Below, piece after piece: positions 25,046 to 34,568 of a DNA stretch of 64,000 bases (position 1 is its first letter; each line of letters starts with the position of its first letter). Made by a program: the position numbers and the translations under genes. The notes below the pieces were generated by a model. It was given only the letters and a program-made list of their open reading frames with translations, searched no databases and was not told the DNA's origin. The stretch comes from Novosphingobium subterraneum (lineage in GTDB: Bacteria; Pseudomonadota; Alphaproteobacteria; Sphingomonadales; Sphingomonadaceae), in NCBI RefSeq assembly GCF_000807925.1, contig NZ_JRVC01000017.1, positions 52,856 to 116,855 of the forward strand. Reading direction: 5' to 3'.

Positions 25046-26044
25046 TCAGGACGCCACCACCGCCCGCGGCATCTGCTGGCTGGCGCAGTGGAAGCCGCCG
25101 CCGCCTGCGAGGACGGCATCGCCCATCAGGCCGATGGTGGCGCGGTCGGGGAAGAGTTCGGCGATAGCGGCGACGCCATCTTCATCGTGGGGCGAACCGA
25201 AGATCGGCACGACCACGAGGTTCGTGGTGATGACGAAGTTCATGTAGCTGGCAGGCTGGATCATGTCGCCCCACTCGATGCGGCCCGGCGACGGGACTTC
25301 GACCACGTCCACGCCCGCGGCCTGGGCGCGGGCCTTGGCGTCGGCATAGATCCCGGCGTTGGGATCGTTCGGGCCGGTGGCGCGGGGGAGCGCGAGGCGG
25401 TTCGGGCCGACGAAGCGGGCGAGATTGTCGACGTGGCCGTCGGTGTGGTCGTTGATCAACCCGTCGCCCAGCCAGAGGACGCGGGTGTAGCCGAGATCCC
25501 GGTTGAGGCGCATCTCGAGGTCCGCGCGGGTCAGGTGCGGGTTGCGATTGGGGTTCAGGAGGCACTGTTCGGTCGTGGCAACGAGGCCGGTGCCATCGCC
25601 ATCCAGCGCGCCGCCTTCGAGAATCCAGTCAGCCTTCGAGGCTTCGAGGCCGGCCGAAGCGGCGAGATCGGCGCCGATTTCCTGATCGCCCGGCATCAGG
25701 TACTTCTCGCCCCAGCCGTTGAAGCCGAACAGGCGGGCGCTGCGGTTTGCGGCTTGATCGAGGACGACGAGCGGGCCGGTATCGCGCAGCCAGACATCGC
25801 CATAGGTGCGGCGTTCAAGCTTTACTGCCGCAGAGACCAGCGACTTTGCGCGCATTTCGTTGGCGGCATCGCGCACGACAAGGCGCACTTCCTGGCCGCT
25901 GTCGGCGACGGCGCTGGCGAAGGCAGCAATCTGCTCCTGCGCCTTGTCGATCACCCCCGACCATTCCTCGGCGAGGTGCGGGAAGCCGATCCACAGCCAG
26001 TCCTGAGGGTGCCATTCGGGGGGCATGGTGAAGTGGGCGGTCAT
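25046..26044 (-). CDS. aguA: Agmatine deiminase
   Basis: The enzyme turns agmatine into N-carbamoylputrescine and ammonia on the way to putrescine. The 332-residue protein has WIGFPHLAEEW, TYGDVWLRDTGP, the EGGALDGDGTG substrate loop, the NDHTDGHVDNLARF segment with the general His, and the catalytic Cys in GGFHCASQQMP near the C-terminus. These are hallmarks of the porphyromonas-type peptidyl-arginine/agmatine deiminase family. The partner amidohydrolase (aguB) is not adjacent in this window. Confidence 0.92.
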   Translation of the reverse strand: MTAHFTMPPEWHPQDWLWIGFPHLAEEWSGVIDKAQEQIAAFASAVADSGQEVRLVVRDAANEMRAKSLVSAAVKLERRTYGDVWLRDTGPLVVLDQAANRSARLFGFNGWGEKYLMPGDQEIGADLAASAGLEASKADWILEGGALDGDGTGLVATTEQCLLNPNRNPHLTRADLEMRLNRDLGYTRVLWLGDGLINDHTDGHVDNLARFVGPNRLALPRATGPNDPNAGIYADAKARAQAAGVDVVEVPSPGRIEWGDMIQPASYMNFVITTNLVVVPIFGSPHDEDGVAAIAELFPDRATIGLMGDAVLAGGGGFHCASQQMPRAVVAS

Positions 26045-26153
26045 GGCTGTCTGGTCCGGAATCCGAGGAATTGGCCCCGCGCCTTAGAGCAGAAGGCGGG
26101 CGTTTTCCATGGCGCTTGATCACGCGCGGCAAGCGGGGCATTCGGGACGGACG

Positions 26154-28826
26154 ATGACCGATTTTCCAAGCGCCCTTGCCCGCGCGCGTGCGCACTCCCC
26201 GTTTCTGTCGATGGCGCTTGGCCGCTTGCCTGAGGTCGAGTCCTTGCTGGCGGCAGGGGATACCGAAGGGGCGCTGGCCCGGGCCAAGGCTGCCGGCTCT
26301 GGCATCGAGGATGCCGCGGTGGCGCTGCGGCGGGAGCGGATGGCGCTGGCGCTGGTCGTGGCAATCGGCGATCTGGCGGGGGCGTTTCCGCTGGGGCGCG
26401 TGGTGGCGGAGCTATCGGACTTTGCCGACCGGTCGCTCGACGCGGCGATTGCGGCGGCGATCCGGCGGCGCGTGCCCGATGCGGACAGCACCGGATTTAC
26501 CGCCATAGCGCTGGGCAAGCACGGGGCGCAGGAGCTGAACTATTCATCGGACATCGATCCGATCCTGCTTTACGATCCCGATGTCCTGCCGCGCCGCGAG
26601 CGCGACGATCCAGCCGATGCGGCGCAGCGCGTGGCGCGGTCGCTGATGGAGATCATGTCTGCGGTGACGGGCGATGGCTATGTCTTCCGGGTGGACTTGC
26701 GATTGAGGCCCGCCTCGGAGGTCAGCCCCCTAGCCCTGCCGTTCGAAGCGGCGATCACGCATTACGAATCGAGCGCGCTGGCGTGGGAACGGGCGGCCTA
26801 TATCCGGGCGCGGGCGGCTTCGGGCGATGTGGCGCGGGGACAGGCCTTCCTCGATACGATCCGGCCCTTCGTGTGGCGGCGCAGCCTCGATTTCGGGGCG
26901 ATTGCCGAGATCGGGCGGCTGACGACGCGGATCCGCGATCACTATTCGGCAGGGCAGGCGATCGGGCCGGGCTATGACCTGAAGCGCGGGCGCGGCGGGA
27001 TTCGCGAGGTCGAGTTCTTCGCGCAGACGCACCAGCTGATCCATGGCGGGCGCAATCCCGCGCTGCGGCTCCGGGGTACGCGGGCGAGCCTTGATGCGCT
27101 CGCCGAAGCCGGGATCATCGGGGCCGAGGATGCCGCCGTGATGGGCGAGAGCTATGACCGGCTGCGGACGCTGGAGCACCGCTTGCAGATGGTGGCGGAC
27201 CAGCAGACGCATTCGCTGCCGGGAGATGCGGCCGCGCTCGATGGCGTGGCGCGGCTGGACGGGCTGGCAGATGGCGCGGCGCTGGTGGCGGAACTGACGG
27301 CAATCTCCGAGACTGTCGGGCGGCGGTTCGATGCGTTGATCGAGACGTATGCGCCGACGGGCGCGGTGCAAGTGGAGGTGCCCGACCAGTCCGACCCGGT
27401 GGTCGATCGCTTTGCCGAGCGGGTGCAGGCCTGGGAGGGCGGGCAGTACCGTTGCCTGCGCTCCGCCGAGGCGCGCGAGGCGTTTGCGCGGATTCGGCCG
27501 CAGCTGCTGCGTGCGCTGTGCGAGGCGCCGGACCCGGAGCGGGCACTGCTGCGGTGGGAACACCTGCTGGAGGGATTGCCGAGTGCGATCAACGTGTTCC
27601 GCCTGCTGGAGGCGCGGCCGGGATTGCTGGCCGTCGTCATGCGAGTGCTGGCCCACGCACCGACCCTGGCGGACGAGCTGGCGCGACGGTCGGACCTGCT
27701 CGACATCCTGATCGACCGGTCGGCGTTCGACCTGCCGGGCAGCGTTGCCGAGATTGCGGCCGAGCTTTCGCGCGGGGAAGCAGGGGACGATTACCAGCGG
27801 CTGCTCGATGCAGTGCGCCTGCGCGTGGGCGAGATGCGCTTTGCGCTGGGGGTGCAGCTGGTTGAAGGGCAGCGCGATCCGCTTGAGGTGGCAGCGGCGC
27901 TGAGCCGGGTGGCCGAGGCTTCGATCGAGGTGCTGGGCCGTGCGGCCATCGAGGAGTTTCGTGTCAATCACGGTGTGGTGCCGGAGAGCGATCTGGCGAT
28001 CCTCGGCCTCGGGCGGCTGGGCGGTGCAGCGCTGACGCATGCATCGGACCTTGATCTGGTGTTCCTGTTCAGCGGCGATCATGCGAGCGAATCCGACGGG
28101 CGCAGGCCGTTGGGGGCGACGCTGTACTACAACCGGCTGGCGCAGCGGGTGATCGCCGCGCTTTCGGTGCCGACGGCGGCGGGCGCGCTTTACGAGGTGG
28201 ACACGCGGCTGCGGCCTTCGGGGGCGCAAGGGCCAATCTCCGTAAGCCTCGACAGCTTCGAGAAGTATCAGTGCGAGGATGCCTGGACGTGGGAGCACAT
28301 GGCACTGTGCCGGGCGCGGGCGATGTTCGGGACCGACGCGGACCGGGCGGCGCTTTCGGCGATCATCGCGCGGGTGCTGGAGCGCCCGCGTAACCCGGAA
28401 AAGCTGCGCGCCGATGTGCTGGAAATGCGCAGGACCATGGCTGAGCACAAGCCGGCCAAGGGCCCTCTCGACGTGAAGCTGGCGCGGGGCGGGCTGGTGG
28501 ACATCGAATTCATGGTCCATTTCCTGCAATTGCGCGACCATCTGGCGCAGACGCCGGATCTTGGCGCGGCGGTGCAGGCGCTCGAAGACCTTGGGCTGCT
28601 GCCCGCCGGCATGCGGCAGGCGCATGACCTGCTGGCGCGATTGCTGGTGGTGGTGCGGCTGGTTGCCCCTGATGGCATGTTCCCGCCAGAAGCGAGCCGG
28701 GGCATCGTCGCGCGGTCCTGCGGCCTGGAAAGCTGGGACGCGCTGCTGGATGCGGTGCTGGCAGCACGGCATTGCGTGGGCCGTGGCTGGGCGCAGGTGT
28801 TCGATATTCAACTGGAGATTGCATGA
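26154..28826 (+). CDS. glnE: Bifunctional glutamine synthetase adenylyltransferase/deadenylase
   Basis: GlnE switches glutamine synthetase off and on by adding or removing AMP in response to nitrogen status. The 890-residue protein contains two nucleotidyltransferase domains. The first has GKHGAQELNYSSDIDPILLYD (deadenylase half, about residue 120). The second has GLGRLGGAALTHASDLDLVFLF (adenylylation half, about 615). Each is followed by helical GlnE regions (RGRGGIREVEFFAQTHQL, KLARGGLVDIEFMVHFLQL). ATG 26154 (MTDFPSALARARAHSPF) is chosen because related proteins begin there. An upstream in-frame ATG at 26109 is the alternative. Confidence 0.95.
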   Translation: MTDFPSALARARAHSPFLSMALGRLPEVESLLAAGDTEGALARAKAAGSGIEDAAVALRRERMALALVVAIGDLAGAFPLGRVVAELSDFADRSLDAAIAAAIRRRVPDADSTGFTAIALGKHGAQELNYSSDIDPILLYDPDVLPRRERDDPADAAQRVARSLMEIMSAVTGDGYVFRVDLRLRPASEVSPLALPFEAAITHYESSALAWERAAYIRARAASGDVARGQAFLDTIRPFVWRRSLDFGAIAEIGRLTTRIRDHYSAGQAIGPGYDLKRGRGGIREVEFFAQTHQLIHGGRNPALRLRGTRASLDALAEAGIIGAEDAAVMGESYDRLRTLEHRLQMVADQQTHSLPGDAAALDGVARLDGLADGAALVAELTAISETVGRRFDALIETYAPTGAVQVEVPDQSDPVVDRFAERVQAWEGGQYRCLRSAEAREAFARIRPQLLRALCEAPDPERALLRWEHLLEGLPSAINVFRLLEARPGLLAVVMRVLAHAPTLADELARRSDLLDILIDRSAFDLPGSVAEIAAELSRGEAGDDYQRLLDAVRLRVGEMRFALGVQLVEGQRDPLEVAAALSRVAEASIEVLGRAAIEEFRVNHGVVPESDLAILGLGRLGGAALTHASDLDLVFLFSGDHASESDGRRPLGATLYYNRLAQRVIAALSVPTAAGALYEVDTRLRPSGAQGPISVSLDSFEKYQCEDAWTWEHMALCRARAMFGTDADRAALSAIIARVLERPRNPEKLRADVLEMRRTMAEHKPAKGPLDVKLARGGLVDIEFMVHFLQLRDHLAQTPDLGAAVQALEDLGLLPAGMRQAHDLLARLLVVVRLVAPDGMFPPEASRGIVARSCGLESWDALLDAVLAARHCVGRGWAQVFDIQLEIA

Positions 28827-29299
28827 TGAGCGAGCGGATCGGAACGGGCGAGGCATTCCCCGACATCGCGATGACCAAGCCCGATGGCGGCAGCGTGAAG
28901 GCTTCGGATTTCGCAGGGCGCAAGCTGGTCGTGTTCTTCTACCCCAAGGACGACACACCGGGCTGCACCACCGAGAACAAGGACTTTTCGGCGCTTCATG
29001 GCGAGTTCGAGGCCGCGGGCGTTGCCGTCCTCGGCGTCAGCAAGGACCCGCCGAAGAAGCATGCCAAGTTTGCCGAAAAGCACGCGCTTGTCGCGCCGCT
29101 CGCCAGCGATGCCGAGGAAGGCGGGGTTTCCGACGCGCTGGGGATCTGGACCGAGAAGTCGATGTACGGACGCACCTACATGGGCATGGAGCGCACGACC
29201 TATCTTGTCGGCACGGATGGCAAGATTGCGCAGGTGTGGAACAAGGTGAAGGTCAAGGGCCACGCCGAGGAAGTGCTGGCTGCAGCCAAGGCGCTCTGA
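28826..29299 (+). CDS. bcp: Thioredoxin-dependent thiol peroxidase (Bcp/PrxQ), 1-Cys form
   Basis: The 157-residue peroxiredoxin has its peroxidatic Cys47 in YPKDDTPGCTTEN and the conserved AVLGVSKD segment. It reduces hydroperoxides. The resolving Cys found five residues later in E. coli Bcp is Asn/Lys here, and there is no other Cys in the protein, so it should work as a 1-Cys enzyme with an outside thiol. The ATG sits in ATGATG overlapping the glnE stop, with GGAG 8 nt upstream. ATG 28823 is an equal option. Confidence 0.94.
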   Translation: MSERIGTGEAFPDIAMTKPDGGSVKASDFAGRKLVVFFYPKDDTPGCTTENKDFSALHGEFEAAGVAVLGVSKDPPKKHAKFAEKHALVAPLASDAEEGGVSDALGIWTEKSMYGRTYMGMERTTYLVGTDGKIAQVWNKVKVKGHAEEVLAAAKAL

Positions 29300-29314
29300 C
29301 CGGCAACACGAGCA

Positions 29315-30112
29315 ATGAACGCACCTACCCTCGCCCGCGCCATCCGCGCGGTGATGCTGACGCCTGAGCCGCAGGACAAGGTCATGGCAGCGCGCGACGT
29401 GGTGCGCCGCTGGCGTGGCGGTGAGCTGGCGATGGTGTTCGACGTGGCGATGCCTGACTATCCGGCCCGGCCAGACAAGCCGGAGCTGCTGCCGCCCAGT
29501 GCCATGCCCAAGCGCGGGCGCGGATCGGCGCACGGAAGGCTCGCCCTGCTTCATGCGCTGGCGCACATCGAATTCGTGGCGATCGACCTGGCGCTGGATG
29601 CGGCGGGACGATTCGGTGCGGAGATGGGGCGGCAGTTCGTTGACGACTGGCTGTCAGTCGCAGCGGACGAAGCGATGCATTTCGCGCTGATTTCCCGCCG
29701 CTTGCGCACGCTGGGCAGCTTCTATGGAGCGATGCCGGCGCATGACGGATTGTGGGATGCGGCGCGCGAGACGGCGCACGATGTGGCGGCTCGGCTGGCC
29801 GTGGTGCCGATGGTGCTGGAAGCACGTGCACTGGATGTGACGCCCGCGACCGTCGAGCGGTTTCTGGCAGGCGGTGACGATCGCTCTGCCCGCATCCTGC
29901 AAAGAATCGTTGACGATGAAATTCGCCATGTGCGGTTCGGCACAACACATTTCACCGCAGTCTGCCAAACGAGGGGCGAATCCCCCGCGGACCTTTGGAA
30001 AACCTTGGTCCGGCAGCACTTTCGCGGTGTCGTTAAGCCACCGTTCAACGACTCGGCGCGTCGATCAGCCGGTTTGTCGCGCGAAATGATGGCAGGGGTT
30101 GCCTGCCAGTAA
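29315..30112 (+). CDS. DUF455 ferritin-like protein
   Basis: The 265-residue helical protein matches the DUF455 family of ferritin-like proteins. Likely metal ligands lie in LLHALAHIEFVAIDLALDA, AADEAMHFALI and VDDEIRHVRFGTTHF, which form a four-helix di-iron pattern (E...ExxH repeated). The reaction is unknown. Related proteins are linked to tRNA or nitrogen compound modification only tentatively. It follows bcp by 15 nt and probably shares its transcript with glnE-bcp. Confidence 0.8.
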   Translation: MNAPTLARAIRAVMLTPEPQDKVMAARDVVRRWRGGELAMVFDVAMPDYPARPDKPELLPPSAMPKRGRGSAHGRLALLHALAHIEFVAIDLALDAAGRFGAEMGRQFVDDWLSVAADEAMHFALISRRLRTLGSFYGAMPAHDGLWDAARETAHDVAARLAVVPMVLEARALDVTPATVERFLAGGDDRSARILQRIVDDEIRHVRFGTTHFTAVCQTRGESPADLWKTLVRQHFRGVVKPPFNDSARRSAGLSREMMAGVACQ

Positions 30113-30297
30113 CCTGCCCCGCATACCCCAATTCACGAGATGGCGGGGGGTTCCGACCAACTCTGAAAAATCCCGGGCGACAGGCCGCACGTCTGTCTGT
30201 TGCCGCAAATCGGGTTCGCTCTGGGGGTTTCAGGGCTTGCTGCTTCACGGCCTAACGCCGGAAGCGGAGAGCCGAGAAAAAGGTCGTACGGGTCGTA

Positions 30298-31011
30298 ATG
30301 TTGTTCAACACAAACACCTTCAAGACTGTATTCAGCGCCCTTACGGCAGTTGTTGCATTCTCTTCCGCGCCGGCATTCGCAAACAGCGCCGCTTCCGCAG
30401 ACATCGCCGCCCCGCTTCGCGCTGCCGAAGCCGCCAAGGCAGGCGTCTCGGCCGATCGCGGTGACGAAGAATTCCGCCGCCTCTTCGCCAGCTGGCAGCA
30501 GCTCGACAACGGCATCCTGCCTTCCTCGAAGCCGACCACCATCCGCAAGGCATCGGTTTCGATCCCGTCGCTGGCGCCTGTGGCGATGACCCGCCTTTCG
30601 AGCGGCTATGGCATGCGCGAACATCCTGTGCTCGGCGGCCGCCGCGCCCACAAGGGCATCGATCTTTCCGCACCGACCGGCACCCCAATCCGCGCCAGCG
30701 CCGATGGCGTCGTGGAAAAGGCTGAATGGTTCGGCGGCTACGGCCTGTTCGTTGGCCTCGACCACGGCGGTGGCATGGAAACCCGTTATGGCCACATGTC
30801 GCGCGTGGCGGTTGCCGAAGGGCAGCAGGTCCGCAAGGGCGACATCATCGGCTACGTCGGTTCGACCGGCCGTTCGACCGGCCCTCACCTCCATTATGAA
30901 GTCCGCGTTTCGGGCGAAGCTGTGAACCCGCTGCCCTACATGCAGGGCAAGGGCGACGCGCTTTATGCCTCGAACGACAAGGCCGAAGGCCGCGGCGGTC
31001 CGGAAGAATAA
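30298..31011 (+). CDS. M23 family metallopeptidase (LytM-type peptidoglycan hydrolase)
   Basis: The 237-residue protein has a signal peptide (to about residue 28, SSAPAFA) and a helical spacer. A C-terminal LytM/M23 domain (about 105-215) carries zinc ligands in RAHKGIDL (HxxxD) and GPHLHYEVR (HxH), plus RYGHMS. It should act in the periplasm on peptidoglycan cross-links or as a septal regulator. It has its own 185-bp upstream region and a strong terminator after it, so it looks monocistronic. Confidence 0.9.
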   Translation: MLFNTNTFKTVFSALTAVVAFSSAPAFANSAASADIAAPLRAAEAAKAGVSADRGDEEFRRLFASWQQLDNGILPSSKPTTIRKASVSIPSLAPVAMTRLSSGYGMREHPVLGGRRAHKGIDLSAPTGTPIRASADGVVEKAEWFGGYGLFVGLDHGGGMETRYGHMSRVAVAEGQQVRKGDIIGYVGSTGRSTGPHLHYEVRVSGEAVNPLPYMQGKGDALYASNDKAEGRGGPEE

Positions 31012-31065
31012 GGAACAGGGTCGCCAAAGACCCGTTTCATCACGGAGCATCTTGGAGAGGATGCG

Positions 31066-31098
31066 GAAAAGGGCGCCGGTGACGGCGCCCTTTTCTGT
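31066..31098 (+). terminator. Intrinsic terminator after the M23 peptidase gene
   Basis: A perfect 12-bp stem pairs GAAAAGGGCGCC (31066-31077) with GGCGCCCTTTTC (31084-31095), with a GGTGAC loop. Its 3' side ends in TTTTCTGTTT. It is a strong + strand terminator, and the A-run on the 5' side makes it work in both directions. Confidence 0.9.
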
Positions 31099-31150
31099 TT
31101 GTGCCTCAGGCTTTGCGCAAACTTCGCCTGACGGCGAATGCCCACCCCCG

Positions 31151-31172
31151 CCCCTCCCGCCTGCGGGAGGGG
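31151..31172. repeat. GC-rich palindromic repeat
   Basis: CCCCTCCCGC at 31151-31160 and GCGGGAGGGG at 31163-31172 form a perfect 10-bp stem around CT. It is another family of intergenic palindrome, lying between two convergent genes 17 bp before the end of bphP. It may add termination for bphP on the minus strand. Confidence 0.75.
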
Positions 31173-31188
31173 GAGTTCAAGCACCTCT

Positions 31189-33759
31189 TCAGTCCGGCAG
31201 CAGCGTCGCCAAAGCTCTTGCGATGTTGCCGATGGTATAGGGCTTCTGCACCACCGGGCGGGCGCGGTGGACGTCCGGGAACTTTGCCTGTTCGCCATAT
31301 CCGGTTGCGAACATGAAAGGCACTTCGCGTTCATGCAGGACATCGGCAATCGGGAAGCTGGTGCCGATGCCGAGATTGATGTCGAGCAAGGCGATGGTCG
31401 GCCGGGCTGCGTCGATCAGATCGAGGGCGGCGTCGACGGAGCCTGCGGTCACGACAGACTCGGCGCCAAGACGGGAGAGGATATCCTCGGCATCGAGCGC
31501 GATGATCAGGCTGTCCTCGACCAGCAGGACACGCTGACCGGTGAGCAGGTTCTGCGGAGGTTCCTCGACGTGGCCGGGGCCTGACTTGGGAAAATGGATC
31601 ACGCGCGCTGCACCCGAGGCCTCGGCAACGTGGCGCTTGGGAATGCAGAAGTCAGCCTTGAACCCGCTTTCCTGAAAGCGCACCGCAGCCTCGCCGCCGA
31701 GATCGTAGGGCACAGAGCGCTGGATGATCGTGGTGCCAAAGCCCTGCCGCTGCGGTTCGCGCACGGGCGGACCGCCAACCTCGCGCCATGCGACCAGAAG
31801 GTCACCCTTGGCTGAGAAATTCCAGGCGATCGTGACATGACCATCGGGGACCGAGAGGCTGCCGTACTTGCTGGAATTGGTGACGAGTTCGTGAAGGACC
31901 AAGGCCATCGTCGAATAGGCGAGCGGATTGAGCATGACCTGCTCGCCCGAACTGCGGATGCGCCTGCTGTCCACCATGAACGTCGCCGCCTCGGCGTCGA
32001 TGAGGGATTGCAGTGGCGCCGGGCCCCAGTGGTCCTCGGTGATCTGGTTGTGCGCCCTGGCGAGCGCATGGATGCGGCCGTCGATCAGCTTGACGAAGCC
32101 CGCCAGCGCCGGATCGCTCGCCTGCGACTGGCGGATGAGGCCACGGATCAGGCCGAGGATGTTGCGGACGCGGTGGTTTAGCTCGGCAATCAGCAGTTCC
32201 TGCCGGTCGCTTGCCTGCTGGCGTTCGGCGGTGGCCTCGTCCGACAGGCGCAAAACGACCTCGATCAGAGTGGCGCGCAGGGTTTCGGCTACGCGCAGTT
32301 CCGAGGAGGTGAATGGTCTGGACTTGCCCCGGACCAGTTCCTTCCATTCGGCAAAGCTCTCGCGCGGGGACAGTCGCGGGCCGTTGGGGCCGTACTCGAC
32401 GGGCTTGTGCGGATCTCCTGCCCAGCGGACCGAGCGCACCATCTCCGACCGGAAAAGCACGACGTAATCGCGCGGAGAGCGTGAGATGGGGATGGCAAGC
32501 AGGCCCGCGACCTTGTCGGAAAAACGGTAGGTATCCGGAATCAGCGAGCCGATATGATCTGTCGCGTAGACCTTGCCGGCGGCAGTGGTGTTCAGCGCGC
32601 GGATGATGCGGCGGAAGTCCTCGGTGGGTGGGCACTGGCCGGAGAAGGCATAACCGCCCGAGAGCCAGACGCCCACGCCGTCCGCCGCAATGGCGTGCGT
32701 GAGGATGTCGGCCAGCCAGTCGGGATCGCGCAGAAGCGTTTCATCAGAGGCGACAGCCCCGAGCAGCTGGTCGGAGATATCGCGGGCGCGGCGTTCGAAC
32801 TCCATCGTATCCTGCCGCTCGCGGCTTTCGAGGCGCATGCAGAACATCTGGGCGAACAGCTCTGCCACCGCGCGACGTTCGAAGTTGGGGTTGTTGGCCG
32901 AGTAATGGTGGCAGGCGAACAGGCCCCACAGCTTGCCATCGACGATGATGGAGATCGACATCGAGGCATCGACGCCCATGTTCTTGAGATACTCGATGTG
33001 GATCGGCGAAACCGAGCGCAACAGCGAGAGCGACATGTCGAGCGGGGCGCCGGTCTCGTCCAGCGCGGGAAGCACCGGCACGGGCGTGGCTTGGACGTCG
33101 CCGATCACGCGCAGGACGTTGCGCAAGTAGAGCTGGCGCGCCTGGGCCGGAATATCGCTGGCCGGGTAATGCAGGCCGAGGAACTGGCCGATGCCGGGGC
33201 GGCAGGCTTCGGCCACGACTTCGCCCGATCCGTCGGGAGCGAAGCGATAGACCATGACTCGGTCGAACTGGATCAGCGCGCGGATCTGGCGGGCGCCTTC
33301 GCGGTAGAACGCGCTCATGTTCTTGCACTGATCGAGCCGCGCAAACATCGAGCGGACCATGCCGGTGACGTCGCCGAGGCTGCCGCGCGAAGGTTCGGCC
33401 TCGATGACGATCTGGCCGCCGCTGTAGTGGACGGCGACGTCGAAGTTGCCCTTGCCCGCGACGAGGGGGACATCGAACATGCGTTCGACCGCGTCTTCGT
33501 TGCGGAGCATCGTGGTGCGGTTGCGCAGGTCATGCACGGCCTGCGGCAGGAAAACCTCGTCAAGCGAGCGCCCGTAGGTATCGGCAAGCTCCCAGCCGAT
33601 GAATTCCGGAAGGTTTGCCGAGGCGCGGGCGATCAACCAGTCGGCGGTCAACGCGATGAGGAAGCCGCTGGGCTGAATGGTGCCGATGATATGGATCGGT
33701 TCGCGATCGCAGTTGGTCAGGTCGACCGCGCTGCCAGTGCCCAATGGGTCAGTGCTCAA
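31189..33759 (-). CDS. bphP: Bacteriophytochrome: PAS-GAF-PHY, HWE-type histidine kinase and receiver domain
   Basis: This is an 856-residue red/far-red light sensor. The N-terminus holds the biliverdin-binding Cys17 (LTNCDREPIHIIGTIQPSG). The GAF domain has HYPASDIPAQARQLY, and the PHY domain tongue has SPRESFAEW. An HWE/HisKA-2 kinase follows (His in AELNHRVRNILGLI, WRE in LLVAWREVGG), then a fused receiver domain with phosphoacceptor in IALLDINLGIG. The start is TTG 33759, overlapping the heme oxygenase stop (TTGA). Output is likely a phosphorelay, since no DNA-binding domain is present. The partner regulator is not in the window. Confidence 0.95.
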   Translation of the reverse strand: MSTDPLGTGSAVDLTNCDREPIHIIGTIQPSGFLIALTADWLIARASANLPEFIGWELADTYGRSLDEVFLPQAVHDLRNRTTMLRNEDAVERMFDVPLVAGKGNFDVAVHYSGGQIVIEAEPSRGSLGDVTGMVRSMFARLDQCKNMSAFYREGARQIRALIQFDRVMVYRFAPDGSGEVVAEACRPGIGQFLGLHYPASDIPAQARQLYLRNVLRVIGDVQATPVPVLPALDETGAPLDMSLSLLRSVSPIHIEYLKNMGVDASMSISIIVDGKLWGLFACHHYSANNPNFERRAVAELFAQMFCMRLESRERQDTMEFERRARDISDQLLGAVASDETLLRDPDWLADILTHAIAADGVGVWLSGGYAFSGQCPPTEDFRRIIRALNTTAAGKVYATDHIGSLIPDTYRFSDKVAGLLAIPISRSPRDYVVLFRSEMVRSVRWAGDPHKPVEYGPNGPRLSPRESFAEWKELVRGKSRPFTSSELRVAETLRATLIEVVLRLSDEATAERQQASDRQELLIAELNHRVRNILGLIRGLIRQSQASDPALAGFVKLIDGRIHALARAHNQITEDHWGPAPLQSLIDAEAATFMVDSRRIRSSGEQVMLNPLAYSTMALVLHELVTNSSKYGSLSVPDGHVTIAWNFSAKGDLLVAWREVGGPPVREPQRQGFGTTIIQRSVPYDLGGEAAVRFQESGFKADFCIPKRHVAEASGAARVIHFPKSGPGHVEEPPQNLLTGQRVLLVEDSLIIALDAEDILSRLGAESVVTAGSVDAALDLIDAARPTIALLDINLGIGTSFPIADVLHEREVPFMFATGYGEQAKFPDVHRARPVVQKPYTIGNIARALATLLPD

Positions 33760-34322
33760 GGGACGCGAACTCCGGCTTGCGCATGAGCGGCGGCTTCGAA
33801 AAGGGCGAACGCCGCGCGGGCAGAGGCAAGGGCTGCCGCCTGGCTTGCGGGAGAGGCGAGTTCGTGATCGATCAGCGCGACCAGCGAGCGCCAGCGCGAG
33901 GAGTCCGCGTCCGACAGGAAGCGGCAGGGAAGATGCGCGGGCACGCGTCGAGCGAGCATCGCTCCGCCGAGGCGCGAGCCTTCGACGACATAGAGAGCCC
34001 CCAGCATCTGCGCCGTTGAGCCAAGCTGCGGCGCCTCCAGTGCCTTGGGAGTGGCGAGGCCGAGGTCCGCGAGGTCGGCGAGGACGCGGCTTGCCCGTCG
34101 CCGTTGCGGCCAGTCGCAGACGACCTCCTGCACGCCCGCAGCGGTCAGCGCGGCTTCGATCGGGAGCAAGGCCGACGCCTGGGCGAGAAGGAACGCGCGG
34201 TAATCGACAGGATCGCCAAGGTCGAACCGGGCAAAGGCGGCGTCGACGCGATCGTGATCCGGGCGGGTGCTTTCGCGAAGGAGCATGCGGGCCGACTGGC
34301 CGGAGAATTCAGGAATCGACAA
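33756..34322 (-). CDS. bphO: Biliverdin-producing heme oxygenase
   Basis: It opens heme to biliverdin, the chromophore of the neighbouring phytochrome. The 188-residue protein has the proximal heme His23 in LLRESTRPDHDRVDAAF and the family motif GALYVVEGSRLGGAML (distal helix). It is upstream of and 4-nt overlapping with bphP, so enzyme and apoprotein should be made together. The long reading starts at TTG 34322. An ATG at 34286 (MLLREST) is a possible alternative and would leave only ten residues before the heme His. Confidence 0.87.
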   Translation of the reverse strand: MSIPEFSGQSARMLLRESTRPDHDRVDAAFARFDLGDPVDYRAFLLAQASALLPIEAALTAAGVQEVVCDWPQRRRASRVLADLADLGLATPKALEAPQLGSTAQMLGALYVVEGSRLGGAMLARRVPAHLPCRFLSDADSSRWRSLVALIDHELASPASQAAALASARAAFALFEAAAHAQAGVRVP

Positions 34323-34568
34323 CGGCCACCGACCACAAGACTAGCGTTAACGACGATGAACGCATCGCGTGGCAAAAGTTTCCTGCGCCGACTTCAAATC
34401 CTGTGCAGATCGCCTGATTCCCGGGCTGAGCCGTGAGCAAGCCCCTGAAATCCCGCCACAAAGGGCATACGTCATTCGACGCGTATACCTGCGCAGCGGA
34501 CTGTCCATAGTGCGACCCGAAGCGGGGCCTTTTTCCCGCCGCATGGCATGCAGATCGAGGGTCGGCAG

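Noticed and set aside
34393..34401. TTCAAATCC resembling a tRNA T-loop
   Set aside because: No matching T-stem, anticodon arm or acceptor stem could be folded around it.
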